DNA of 64,000 bases from NCBI GenBank assembly GCA_009711295.1, contig WLST01000001.1, forward strand, positions 58,371 through 122,370, read 5' to 3'. The translations under genes were made by a program, and so were the position numbers. Positions within the stretch are counted from its first letter, which is position 1; every line of letters begins with the position of its first letter. Source of the DNA: Actinomycetota bacterium (GTDB lineage: Bacteria > Actinomycetota > Acidimicrobiia > Acidimicrobiales > Ilumatobacteraceae). The notes beneath the pieces are model-generated. The model was not told the origin of the DNA. It worked only from the letters and a program-made list of their open reading frames with translations, and made no database searches. This document shows positions 1 through 8,533 of the stretch, in pieces.

Positions 1-1
1 C

Positions 2-184
2 TCAGCAGCAGTGCGCAGAGAACTCGCTGGTCATCGTGGAGTCACCAACCCAGAAATATTGTTGTCCGACCGCGACGCACGACTACAACTTGAACTGCTC
101 GACGACCGACACGCGAGTGAAAATGCTGCGGCATTCCTCTTGGAGTGGGTGAGCGAGCGGGCGGTAAATCATGTCACAGAATGA
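2..184 (+). CDS. C-terminal fragment of a CDS entering from the left edge, product unknown
   Basis: Frame 2 open from the window edge to TGA at 182-184 (…NPEILLSDRDARLQLELLDDRHASENAAAFLLEWVSERAVNHVTE*). Confidence 0.5.
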   Translation, partial: SAAVRRELAGHRGVTNPEILLSDRDARLQLELLDDRHASENAAAFLLEWVSERAVNHVTE

Positions 185-199
185 ATCTAGGCTATTGCT

Positions 200-1507
200 G
201 TGGCAGTAACTGAACGTGGCTCCGACGCAATGCGTTTGTACCTCAACGAAATTGGTCAGCACACGTTGCTCACGTCCGACGATGAACGTCGTTTAGGCAA
301 ACTCATCAAAGATGGTCTCGTTGCAGTTGAGCGTCTCACCGGTGACGAACCCATCGATCCAAGCGAGAAGCGCACACTGCGCCGCGCCGCGCAAGAAGGC
401 CAAGCTGCAAAAACGCAAATGGTGCAAGCCAACTTGCGCTTAGTTGTTTCCATCGCTCGTCGTTACGACGGCAAAGATCTTCAACTTGCCGACCTCGTAC
501 AAGAGGGAAACATTGGCCTCATGCGTGCGGTCGACAAATACGACTATGAAAAAGGCTTTAAGTTTTCTACTTATGCCACTTGGTGGATACGTCAGGCAAT
601 GACGCGGGCAATGGCCGACCAGGGTCGCAACATCCGTATTCCCACCCACATGATGGAACTCGTCAACCGGGTACAGCGCACCGAGCGCGAACTCACTTCA
701 GAACTCGAACGCGACCCCAGCCCCGAAGAAGTGGCTCACCGCTGTGGTTTAGAGGTGGAAAAGGTTCTAGAGCTCATGCAATACGCCTTTGGCACCGTGA
801 GCCTCGATACGCCACTGGGTGACGATGGCGACGGGGGAGCCTGGGTCGACATCATCGCCGATGAAAAAATGGAGACACCCAATTCAGCAGCTGAGCGGCA
901 TGCCTTGGTGAATCTTGTCGAGGCAGAACTCGATGGTCTGCCCGAGCGCGACTGCGAAATTATCATGATGCGCTTTGGCATCTCTCGCCAGTCGCGCCCG
1001 CTCGACGAGGTGGCCGCGCAATTTGGTATCGCAAGAGAACACGTGCGTGACATCATTAAAGAACTTGTCCAGCTCACACATCATGAACTAGCTGCAAAAC
1101 TCAAGCGCACTCCTACCGAAACCGAAGAAATAGAAACAGAGAAGGTGCTCGAACTCATCCCTGAAGCATTCGGTGCATTGCATCACGATTGCCCGCTTGC
1201 CGATGAAGCCGATGCAAAGACCTGGGCTGCTGCAATTGCCCACGAACAAAACGGGTCGTTCGACTCAGCCGCAGAGCGCGCTGTGCATGTTGCTCTCGTA
1301 CGCTTGGGCCTGAAGCATCTTCCCGAGAACGACTGCGAAATTCTCAAGCAGCACTTCGGAGTGCGCCGGCGCCCGCGCACCCTCGATGAAGTGGCATCGG
1401 AAATTAAGGTCACTCGCGAACGTATTCGTCAAATTGAACAAAAAACGCTGGCGCGGATGCGCCACCCCCATAATTCTGCTCGTCTTCGGGGTTTTCTCGA
1501 TGACTAA
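200..1507 (+). CDS. RNA polymerase sigma-70 family factor with duplicated region 3-4
   Basis: Region 2 signature (NLRLVVSIARRYDGKDLQLADLVQEGNIGLMRAVDKYDYEKGFKFSTYATWWIRQAMTRA) and C-terminal region 4 helix-turn-helix (TRERIRQIEQKTLARMRHP); GTG start. Confidence 0.95.
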   Translation: MAVTERGSDAMRLYLNEIGQHTLLTSDDERRLGKLIKDGLVAVERLTGDEPIDPSEKRTLRRAAQEGQAAKTQMVQANLRLVVSIARRYDGKDLQLADLVQEGNIGLMRAVDKYDYEKGFKFSTYATWWIRQAMTRAMADQGRNIRIPTHMMELVNRVQRTERELTSELERDPSPEEVAHRCGLEVEKVLELMQYAFGTVSLDTPLGDDGDGGAWVDIIADEKMETPNSAAERHALVNLVEAELDGLPERDCEIIMMRFGISRQSRPLDEVAAQFGIAREHVRDIIKELVQLTHHELAAKLKRTPTETEEIETEKVLELIPEAFGALHHDCPLADEADAKTWAAAIAHEQNGSFDSAAERAVHVALVRLGLKHLPENDCEILKQHFGVRRRPRTLDEVASEIKVTRERIRQIEQKTLARMRHPHNSARLRGFLDD

Positions 1508-1541
1508 AAGCACCCTGCGCTGATAACCTGCGGTACGCCTT

Positions 1542-1614
1542 TCCGGGGTAGCTCAGTTGGCAGAGCAACGGACTGTTAATCCGTTTGTCGTGGGTTCGAG
1601 CCCCACCCCCGGAG
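1542..1614 (+). tRNA. tRNA-Asn (anticodon GTT)
   Basis: Acceptor TCCGGGG/CCCCGGA, T arm GTGGGTTCGAGCCCCAC, anticodon loop CTGTTAA; no encoded CCA. Confidence 0.97.
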
Positions 1615-2598
1615 CTACTGCATTGCCTCGGCTAAGAGTTCCATCGACCTCAGTCGAGCTGGCGTGTTCTCACAATGGTGAACCACCATCAATTCATCGG
1701 GTTCCACAGCGCGAAGGAACTCATTGACCTTCTCTTTCACCAGCTGTGTGTCGCCCACTGCGCTGTAGGTGAAAATCTGGTTCAGATACTGCGCTCGTGG
1801 TGAATTGAGGAGATCAGTCACTTCCTCGTCGCTCAGCCTGTTGCCCGGCCCACCAAAGAGGGCTTTGGCGAATACGCGGCGCCGGCGCTCGAGTTGCCTT
1901 TCAGCATCGGCAGTGGTGTCAGCCGCAATGATGTTCATGCTCGCCATTGCGTGCGGTTTGTCGAGCTGAGCCGATGGCGTGAAGCGTTCGCGGTAAATAT
2001 GCAGCGCTTCATGCAGGTGCTGTGGCGCGAAATGCGAGGCAAAAGCAAAGGGCAAACCCAGCAGGGCTGCGAGCTGGGCTCCAAAGAGCGATGAACCCAA
2101 AATATAGAGCGGAACAAATGTGCCATAACCTGGCGTTGCTTGCACATGTTCAACGCGCGAATTGTGCGAGAGAAAACCTTGCAGTTCAACCACGTCTTGG
2201 GCGAAGTGTTCTGCAGCACGTGGGTCGCGGCGTAGTGCACGAAAAGTATTTTGATCGGTTCCCGGTGCACGGCCGAGGCCAATATCGATGCGGCCTGGGT
2301 GTAGTTCTGCCAACGTGCCAAATTGTTCAGCAATAACGAGAGGTGAATGATTCGGCAACATGACGCCACCTGAACCAAGACGAATAGTAGAAGTATTTGC
2401 TGCAACGTGCGCAATAAGCACGGCTGGAGCCGACGATGCAATGGATTGTGAGTTGTGATGCTCTGCGTACCACACACGCGTGTAGCCCAATTGCTCAGCT
2501 TTTTGAGCAACGGTCACGCACCCATTCAGGCTCTCGTGCACTGTTTCGCCTTCACCAATAGAAGCAAGATCAAGAAGGGAGAGTGGAACCTTGCTCAC
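1615..2598 (-). CDS. LLM class flavin-dependent oxidoreductase (luciferase-like, MsnO8 type)
   Basis: N-term [13 protein letters not shown]…[11 protein letters not shown] and [41 protein letters not shown]. Confidence 0.9.
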   Translation of the reverse strand: MSKVPLSLLDLASIGEGETVHESLNGCVTVAQKAEQLGYTRVWYAEHHNSQSIASSAPAVLIAHVAANTSTIRLGSGGVMLPNHSPLVIAEQFGTLAELHPGRIDIGLGRAPGTDQNTFRALRRDPRAAEHFAQDVVELQGFLSHNSRVEHVQATPGYGTFVPLYILGSSLFGAQLAALLGLPFAFASHFAPQHLHEALHIYRERFTPSAQLDKPHAMASMNIIAADTTADAERQLERRRRVFAKALFGGPGNRLSDEEVTDLLNSPRAQYLNQIFTYSAVGDTQLVKEKVNEFLRAVEPDELMVVHHCENTPARLRSMELLAEAMQ

Positions 2599-2651
2599 AG
2601 TGACCTTTCGCTTCGGTGGAGTGAAATGAACGATAGCCTGAGAACTCGCGC

Positions 2652-2725
<74 letters not shown>

Positions 2726-2734
2726 CTATCGGAT

Positions 2735-3319
2735 TTAGCTCTCGACGGGGAGTTTCTCGGAGTAACTCACCCGCATGCAGGAGCCGCCGAATAGAGATTC
2801 GATTTCTTCGGTCATTTCCAATGAACCCCCGACATACAGCGACCAAAAGTCAACATCGGTTCCAACAAACCATGCATGGTCATCTGGCCACATGAGGTCG
2901 GGGTTGCGCCACTCATCCGAACTCGGATATCTCAACTCACCCAACGATAGTAAGTCACCGGTGAGAAGGAAGTAGACCCGAGTCGGCATTACAAGTTTTG
3001 GAATCTGTGAGAGTTCTTCGCGATTCGACTCCGATTGGAAGCCATGCCCTTCCCAAATACCGAAAGTTAAGTTGCCGAGCGGCGATGAGTGTTTTGCACA
3101 AATAGAACCCAGCGCGACGAACATCTCTCTATACGCCGACCACCAGTGCTGTATTCTGGGTTCTGGTGCTAAGAGCCGAACGACCGCTTCAAAGGTATTC
3201 GGAATAAGAGTCCCCACCGTCCCGACGCTGCCAGCGCACCCATTACAAATCCATTCTTCTGTACCGGTTGTCGTGATTGATGAAATTGAATCACCAAAGG
3301 GGAAGGTACTCACCAGCAC
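2735..3319 (-). CDS. Conserved actinobacterial hypothetical protein
   Basis: Motifs TLIPNTFEAVVRLLAPE…RIQHWWSAYREM…GIWEGHG…DLMWPDDHAWFVGTDVDFWSLYVGGS resemble a recognisable but uncharacterised actinobacterial family. Confidence 0.75.
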   Translation of the reverse strand: MLVSTFPFGDSISSITTTGTEEWICNGCAGSVGTVGTLIPNTFEAVVRLLAPEPRIQHWWSAYREMFVALGSICAKHSSPLGNLTFGIWEGHGFQSESNREELSQIPKLVMPTRVYFLLTGDLLSLGELRYPSSDEWRNPDLMWPDDHAWFVGTDVDFWSLYVGGSLEMTEEIESLFGGSCMRVSYSEKLPVES

Positions 3320-3690
3320 AAACCAGTCGGACGCACAGCAAACTCGCTCAACTCGGCGCGCACAAGAGTGAGTTCGTGCCTTCCCGGGCTGGCCCCCACA
3401 GTAATTGTGGAAAGTGTCGCCGCCAAGTGTGCAATTCCGAGTTCTAATCTTTCATAAAAATTCAATTCAAATTTAGCATTTGCGTCCGGTATGAATAATT
3501 GTGAAATTACAGTCATGATGTCTGCTAGACGGAGATAGCGGAATGCAGATTTCATATAGGCATGCATTTCATGACCAGAAACTACTCCTGATTGAGAATC
3601 AAAAATTACTCCGACACCAACAGTAGCCTCTCTCGCCGAAAGCATGCCTCCTCTGCAACTAGGTGATTGACCCGATGGACGAAAGTTCAA
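3310..3690 (-). CDS. Hypothetical protein
   Basis: ORF overlapping the start of the downstream 194-aa ORF; no recognised family; start uncertain. Confidence 0.3.
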   Translation of the reverse strand: MNFRPSGQSPSCRGGMLSAREATVGVGVIFDSQSGVVSGHEMHAYMKSAFRYLRLADIMTVISQLFIPDANAKFELNFYERLELGIAHLAATLSTITVGASPGRHELTLVRAELSEFAVRPTGLCW

Positions 3691-3884
3691 TAAGGGCTCC
3701 TCGAGGCGCTAATGGCAAGCTCGTGACGAACGCCCAATTAGATGAGTGCCACGGCAGGGTGGGCGAGGTCATGTTCAACGGAAAGAAGCAGAGGATGTAC
3801 CACTATGTGCTCAACAACGAGTACCCATACTCCATCGGATGCCTTCGTGGAACCCCTCGGCCGATGATTGGCATGAATCACTAA
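3663..3884 (+). pseudogene. C-terminal remnant of a YHYH-domain protein
   Basis: LDECHGRVGEVMFNGKKQRMYHYVLNNEYPYSIGCLRGTP matches the C-terminal YHYH-type motif; no signal peptide or N-terminal domain before an upstream in-frame stop. Confidence 0.55.
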
Positions 3885-3983
3885 GGCTTCGTCACTCCGA
3901 TAGATCAACGCCGTGGAATTCTCGGCTTGCTCAATTCCTTGCTGTACTTGGCGTTGAGTTCCGTTGAGTGGCAGGGTAGTTGC

Positions 3984-5198
3984 ATGCAATTCGACGTCGC
4001 CATCATCGGGGCAGGCCCTGGGGGCTCTTCGGCTGCCATTACTGCAGCGCGCGCTGGGCTCAAGGTGCTGTTGCTCGAAAAAGGCAGTTATGGCCGCGAC
4101 AAAGTATGTGGCGATGGTCTTACCCCACGAGCAATTGCTGCGTTAAAAGAACTGCAAGTTGATTTTTCAGTAGCTCACCGCATTGATGGCTTGCGCATGA
4201 TTGCCGGGAAAAAAGAACGAGAACTGCTCTGGCCCTCGAATACGGCGTTTCCCAACCATGGTGCAGTATGGCCCCGTCAAAAATTCGACCAACACTTAGT
4301 TGACTTAGCCATTGCCGCAGGCGCCGATGTGCGTTTCGATGCCGAAGCGCTTCCTGTTTTTGAAGGCACCAAAGTGGTGGGTGTGGAAGTGGCTGGCGAA
4401 GTTTTTCATGCGTCTCTCGTGGTGCTTGCCGCAGGCGCACAAGGAGCCGCAGCAAAAATGCTGGGTGCGGTGCGCGACCCCAATGAAACTTTTGGTTTAG
4501 CTATTCGGGCCTATGCAAAAACACCACGTCATGCCGAGCGGCATTTGGAAGCATGTTTGAGTTTGCAAGACGAACACGGCACTGCAGTACCTGGGTACGG
4601 ATGGATGTTCCCTGCAGGCGATGGCACCGTCAATATTGGTGTGGGTGCGCTGAGCACCATGAAGGGTTTTAAAAAACTCAACCTCAACACATTGCTCGAT
4701 CAGTACGCATCTCTCGTGCGTGACTCATGGTCACTTGGCGACTACGAAGACAAGCCACGCGCGTGGCGTTTGCCGATGAGTTGCATGAAACGTTCTGGCC
4801 CAGGTTGGGTAGCAATTGGCGATTCCGCCGGATTCGTGAATCCCATGAACGGCGAAGGTATTGACTATGCCTTGGAGTCGGGCATGCTCGCAGTGAATTG
4901 TTTCCTCGAAAACCCAGCAACTGCTCCTCAGCAATACGACCGCCTCGTGGGCGAACGCTTCGACGACTTCTTGCGCACGGGTCGCAGGTTCAGCCTCATC
5001 ATCGGGCACCCCTGGTTGTTGAAGCCAGGCCTGCGCATTGCCGTGGGTACTCAAAGTGCTGCCGACATCACCCTTGCAGTGATGGGAAACCTCATCGACT
5101 CATCAACACCAGGTGCTGCAGGCAAAGTAATGCGCCTTGCCGACAACGTGTTGCGTATTGCCGACCCTGTACTGCGTCGCACGCGGGCAAAGGCGTAA
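3984..5198 (+). CDS. Geranylgeranyl reductase family FAD-dependent oxidoreductase
   Basis: FDVAIIGAGPGGSSAAITAARAGLKVLLLEKG, KVCGDGLTPRA, WVAIGDSAGFVNPMNGEGIDYALESG. Confidence 0.92.
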   Translation: MQFDVAIIGAGPGGSSAAITAARAGLKVLLLEKGSYGRDKVCGDGLTPRAIAALKELQVDFSVAHRIDGLRMIAGKKERELLWPSNTAFPNHGAVWPRQKFDQHLVDLAIAAGADVRFDAEALPVFEGTKVVGVEVAGEVFHASLVVLAAGAQGAAAKMLGAVRDPNETFGLAIRAYAKTPRHAERHLEACLSLQDEHGTAVPGYGWMFPAGDGTVNIGVGALSTMKGFKKLNLNTLLDQYASLVRDSWSLGDYEDKPRAWRLPMSCMKRSGPGWVAIGDSAGFVNPMNGEGIDYALESGMLAVNCFLENPATAPQQYDRLVGERFDDFLRTGRRFSLIIGHPWLLKPGLRIAVGTQSAADITLAVMGNLIDSSTPGAAGKVMRLADNVLRIADPVLRRTRAKA

Positions 5199-5212
5199 AT
5201 CGCCTCCCCACA

Positions 5213-5593
5213 ATGTTCTACATTGAGGGCATGGGCGTTTCTGTCAAAAAGAACTATTTCAACGGCTTGCGCGGCGCACTGGAAGATATTGCGCGCGATG
5301 AATTTTGGCCGACAACATTTATTTCAGACCCCTCTGCGCCACCCGATGTGCATTGGCATGCATGCGATGTGCACGGGTACGTCATTAGCGGTAACTCCAC
5401 CATCCTCGATGGCGAAACAGGGCAGTGGTTGTCGCTCTCGGCAGGCGACAAACTCATTATTCCTGCAGGTGCGCTGCATATTGAAGGGGAGTCGGAGAGC
5501 ACTGTTGTTTACGTGGTGGCAACACGTGACCAGTTGCCTTTTAAAGAAGTATTTCGGTTGCTTCCCGCAGATGACCCGCAACGTCCGCGTTAG
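5213..5593 (+). CDS. Cupin domain protein
   Basis: DVHWHACDVHGYVISGNSTILDGETGQWLSLSAGDKLIIPAGALHIEGES cupin motifs; start at 5213 or 5231. Confidence 0.8.
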   Translation: MFYIEGMGVSVKKNYFNGLRGALEDIARDEFWPTTFISDPSAPPDVHWHACDVHGYVISGNSTILDGETGQWLSLSAGDKLIIPAGALHIEGESESTVVYVVATRDQLPFKEVFRLLPADDPQRPR

Positions 5594-5956
5594 CTAAGGC
5601 TTCATAACAACCCAGCCGCGGTTTTGTAGCTCCGCGGCAAGGTCGTCGTCGCTTAACTTTTTGAGTAAGCGCTGTTCGGGTGTGCTTTTCGCCGGCAGGT
5701 TTGACGACTTCTTTTGAAATGAAGCGTGTTGCGGCACAGCGGGTTCGCTGTTGGGGAACTCCGCAGCATCGTTGAGTTGGGTGATGAAAGCTTCTGCTTC
5801 GGCGCGTGTGAATTTTCCACCTGCTTGGCGTTGGTTGAAACCCATGGGCCCACGTGCATCGCGAAAATCGCTATGACCTGCTGCTTGCAGAAGGGCCAAT
5901 AGTTCTTTGATCATTTGCATGGGAGCGGGTGGGCCCGAGGGTTGGCCAAATGCCAT
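5594..5956 (-). CDS. Conserved hypothetical protein
   Basis: MAFGQPSGPPAPMQMIKELLALLQAAGHSDFRDARGPMGFNQRQAGGKFTRAEAEAFI, a conserved actinobacterial-type N-terminus. Confidence 0.75.
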   Translation of the reverse strand: MAFGQPSGPPAPMQMIKELLALLQAAGHSDFRDARGPMGFNQRQAGGKFTRAEAEAFITQLNDAAEFPNSEPAVPQHASFQKKSSNLPAKSTPEQRLLKKLSDDDLAAELQNRGWVVMKP

Positions 5957-5979
5957 GGGAAACTGCTTTCAATAAGTAT

Positions 5980-6474
5980 TTACTTGGTAACGCGACCGTC
6001 GACGCCGGTCCAGACGGCTTTGGCACCGCTGTGTCCTGCATCGTAGACAAAGGCTGTAGCAACAGCGCCGGATGCAATGGTCGCTGTGAGTAAAACAGCG
6101 GGAGCCCACTTGGGGAGTTTGGCAAGCTTCTGTGCGTACTTACTGCGGCGGAGCACTTCTTCGGCAGCTGCAACCACGGCAATGCCACCAAAAATAACGG
6201 CAGGTGCTTGTGCGGCATCGCCTTTTTCCGTGTGGTCATGAATTTGAGCAGTGCGCTTCACCGACTCTTGCAAGCTTTCTCCTGAACTGGCAGCAAGAAG
6301 GACACCTATTCCACCGATAGCAGCCATAGTCGCAGCTGCAATCAGAAGTGGCTGGCGGAATTTTTTATATATAGCCACGACCGCCAAAATGGCAGCGAGC
6401 GGTACAAGTACAACCGGTACGTGTACGAAAAGTGGGTGAGCAGGTACTCCAAAAATCTGATCAATTGCTAACAA
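5980..6474 (-). CDS. DUF2231-like membrane protein
   Basis: FGVPAHPLFVHVPVVLVPLAAI…HDHTEKGDAAQAPAVIFGG; several TM segments; probable TTG start. Confidence 0.8.
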   Translation of the reverse strand: MLAIDQIFGVPAHPLFVHVPVVLVPLAAILAVVAIYKKFRQPLLIAAATMAAIGGIGVLLAASSGESLQESVKRTAQIHDHTEKGDAAQAPAVIFGGIAVVAAAEEVLRRSKYAQKLAKLPKWAPAVLLTATIASGAVATAFVYDAGHSGAKAVWTGVDGRVTK

Positions 6475-7060
6475 TGTCTTCTTCTTTCGTGGTGCTAGGG
6501 GCAGGTATTTGTGTGAGACGGGGAGACTTTGTAGGTGTGCGCAAAGTAACGAGGTGAGCGGCGCCAAGTGCTGCAGCAAGAGTCACCATCATGATGGTGA
6601 GCGCACCGTAAAGACGTGATGTCATGTCAGTACCGGTGGTGATTGCGTGCCAGGTCACCAATATGAAAGCAACATAGCTTGAGAGGTGAACTGCGCGCCA
6701 CAGTTTCTTTGGGAGTTTCTTCATGGCCCATGAAGTGATTTGTATGGCGGCAATCATGTACATGGCAAGCACGCCGAGTGCAACGCCGCGCGGGTGCCAT
6801 GACGAAGAAAATGGAATCAGTAATTCTTTGGGGCCAAAATGTGAGTAGTTATCTCCAACAAGTGCAACGAGATGCAAAACAGTGGCGGCGAGGAGCAACG
6901 TTCCAAACCATTTATGTAGGTCGAGCAACCATGCCGGCCGGTCGTATCCACGAAACAAGCGAGTGACCAACAAAATTCCCCAGGCGCATGATGCCAAAAC
7001 GAGGAACCAAGCAACCGTGCCTGCAGACCGTGAGAGATACCACCAAAAATGTGAGTTCAT
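6461..7060 (-). CDS. Ferric reductase-like transmembrane haem protein
   Basis: MNSHFWWYLSRSAGTVAWFLVLASCAWGILLVTRLF…LHKWFGTLLLAATVLHLVALVGDNY…AVHLSSYVAFILVTWHAITTGTD, with His pairs on TM helices. Confidence 0.88.
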   Translation of the reverse strand: MNSHFWWYLSRSAGTVAWFLVLASCAWGILLVTRLFRGYDRPAWLLDLHKWFGTLLLAATVLHLVALVGDNYSHFGPKELLIPFSSSWHPRGVALGVLAMYMIAAIQITSWAMKKLPKKLWRAVHLSSYVAFILVTWHAITTGTDMTSRLYGALTIMMVTLAAALGAAHLVTLRTPTKSPRLTQIPAPSTTKEEDIVSN

Positions 7061-8052
7061 ATTGTTTCGTTTTCTTGATAAGGGATTGGGGTGGTTGCAT
7101 ATTGTGCCCAACTCGCAGTTTCAACGCTAGAGCCGTCCGTGCGTACAACACGTGAAGCGAGGTGAAAGAAGGCGAGGAGTTCTGTACCTATTTTTTCGCC
7201 ACTCACAAGTAGTGCAGTTGCGAACACTTCTGCCCAAGCTGCAGTTGAAGCGATGACCGTTGTGGTGTGTAGTGCTTCGGGCGCATCTTGTGCAATGGGT
7301 TTTCCGGTTGTTGGGTCAATGACATGGTGTTGCATGTCTGAACCAACATGCCAGCGCTTCGCATGTGTTGAAGAAGTGGCAACACCGCCAGAAGGGATGA
7401 CAATTGATGCCGCAATGCGCAACGGGTGTTCAGCATCTTCAATATGAACTGGCCATACCTCGGCATCGCCCGGTGTGCCTATGCATCGCAGGTCTCCTCC
7501 AACGCTGATGGACACTCCTCGTGCATTGAGCGACATCAACTGTTCGGCAACAATGTCGGCAGCAAGCCCCTTGCCCATTCCGCCGGGGTCGACGGTTGCG
7601 CCGTTGTGCAATCGAGCTTGCCAACCTGATGAAGTGAGTTGCACCTCAAGGTCGTTTGCAGTTGCGTGCCAGCTCGCAGAACTGGGGAGCGACACCGTTG
7701 CATTGTTGGTAAGTGAATGTGAATAGCCCGCATCAATAAGTGCTGGCAAAAGAAAAGGGTTGAAGGCGCCGTTGGTGGCGCGAAATGCTTCAACAAGGTA
7801 ATGGAGCAGCATTGCGGTGTCGTCGGAAACGGGAGTCCACACGGAATGCAGTGCAGTGTTGAGCTGCGACACTTCGCTCGTTGCAATGAATCGACTCCAG
7901 CGCACTTCAAGTTGAGCGAGGCGAGCTTGTGCAACTTCAATGAGATGACTGAGTTCGTTTTCACTGTCTGCCACAACAATCACACGAGCGGTATTTCCCA
8001 TAGCGGGAAACACCGCCGTGCGTGTATGTAACACAGTGTTACTTCGAGCCAC
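7057..8052 (-). CDS. apbE: FAD:protein FMN transferase (ApbE family)
   Basis: GATVDPGGMGKGLAADIVAEQLMSLNARGVSISVGGDLRCIG and HHVIDPTTGKPIAQDA; ATGA overlap with the downstream reductase gene. Confidence 0.92.
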   Translation of the reverse strand: MARSNTVLHTRTAVFPAMGNTARVIVVADSENELSHLIEVAQARLAQLEVRWSRFIATSEVSQLNTALHSVWTPVSDDTAMLLHYLVEAFRATNGAFNPFLLPALIDAGYSHSLTNNATVSLPSSASWHATANDLEVQLTSSGWQARLHNGATVDPGGMGKGLAADIVAEQLMSLNARGVSISVGGDLRCIGTPGDAEVWPVHIEDAEHPLRIAASIVIPSGGVATSSTHAKRWHVGSDMQHHVIDPTTGKPIAQDAPEALHTTTVIASTAAWAEVFATALLVSGEKIGTELLAFFHLASRVVRTDGSSVETASWAQYATTPIPYQENETI

Positions 8053-8533
8053 CGCTGTTGCTCACGGCCGTGCTTTGTGGAGCCTGTAGCTGCACTGGTG
8101 TGGGTGCGGGGGCTGGTGCAATGGTTGCAACCGGTACTGGTGCTGCAGTGGCTACAGGTGCTGCGACCTCAACTGCGGCTGCTACAGGTGCTGTAGTAAT
8201 AACCGGTGTGACAACTGCAGTTGGAGTACTGGTATTGCTTGCCTGGCGTACCGCAGTGGCCACAGCTTGTGCAGTGTGTGCCGCAATGGTTGGTGTGGTG
8301 GCAGTGCCCAGTGGTGCTAACTCTTGAACTGGGGTCACCAGAGCAACGCTTTGCATCTGAGACACGTTTTGCTCAGTTGCAGCTGGAGCACTTACTGCTT
8401 GTGTGGGGCTTTGTTCTGCTGCTGCGTAAGCAGCTGTCATGGCAAGGATTGCTGTTGCTGTGATGCCGGTTGACAAGATACGAGCTGATTGGGCTACGTG
8501 GCGCTTGCGCCGAATGAGTGGGCGATTAGTCAT
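8039..8533 (-). CDS. Secreted Ala/Pro/Val-rich low-complexity protein
   Basis: N-terminal signal-like segment (MTNRPLIRRKRHVAQSARILSTGITATAILAMTAAYAAA), then AP/TP-rich tail; overlaps neighbouring operon genes. Confidence 0.65.
   Translation of the reverse strand: MTNRPLIRRKRHVAQSARILSTGITATAILAMTAAYAAAEQSPTQAVSAPAATEQNVSQMQSVALVTPVQELAPLGTATTPTIAAHTAQAVATAVRQASNTSTPTAVVTPVITTAPVAAAVEVAAPVATAAPVPVATIAPAPAPTPVQLQAPQSTAVSNSGGSK

Noticed and set aside
4898-5212. Extended N-terminus of the cupin ORF
   Set aside because: It overlaps the geranylgeranyl reductase gene out of frame; the cupin homology begins after 5213.
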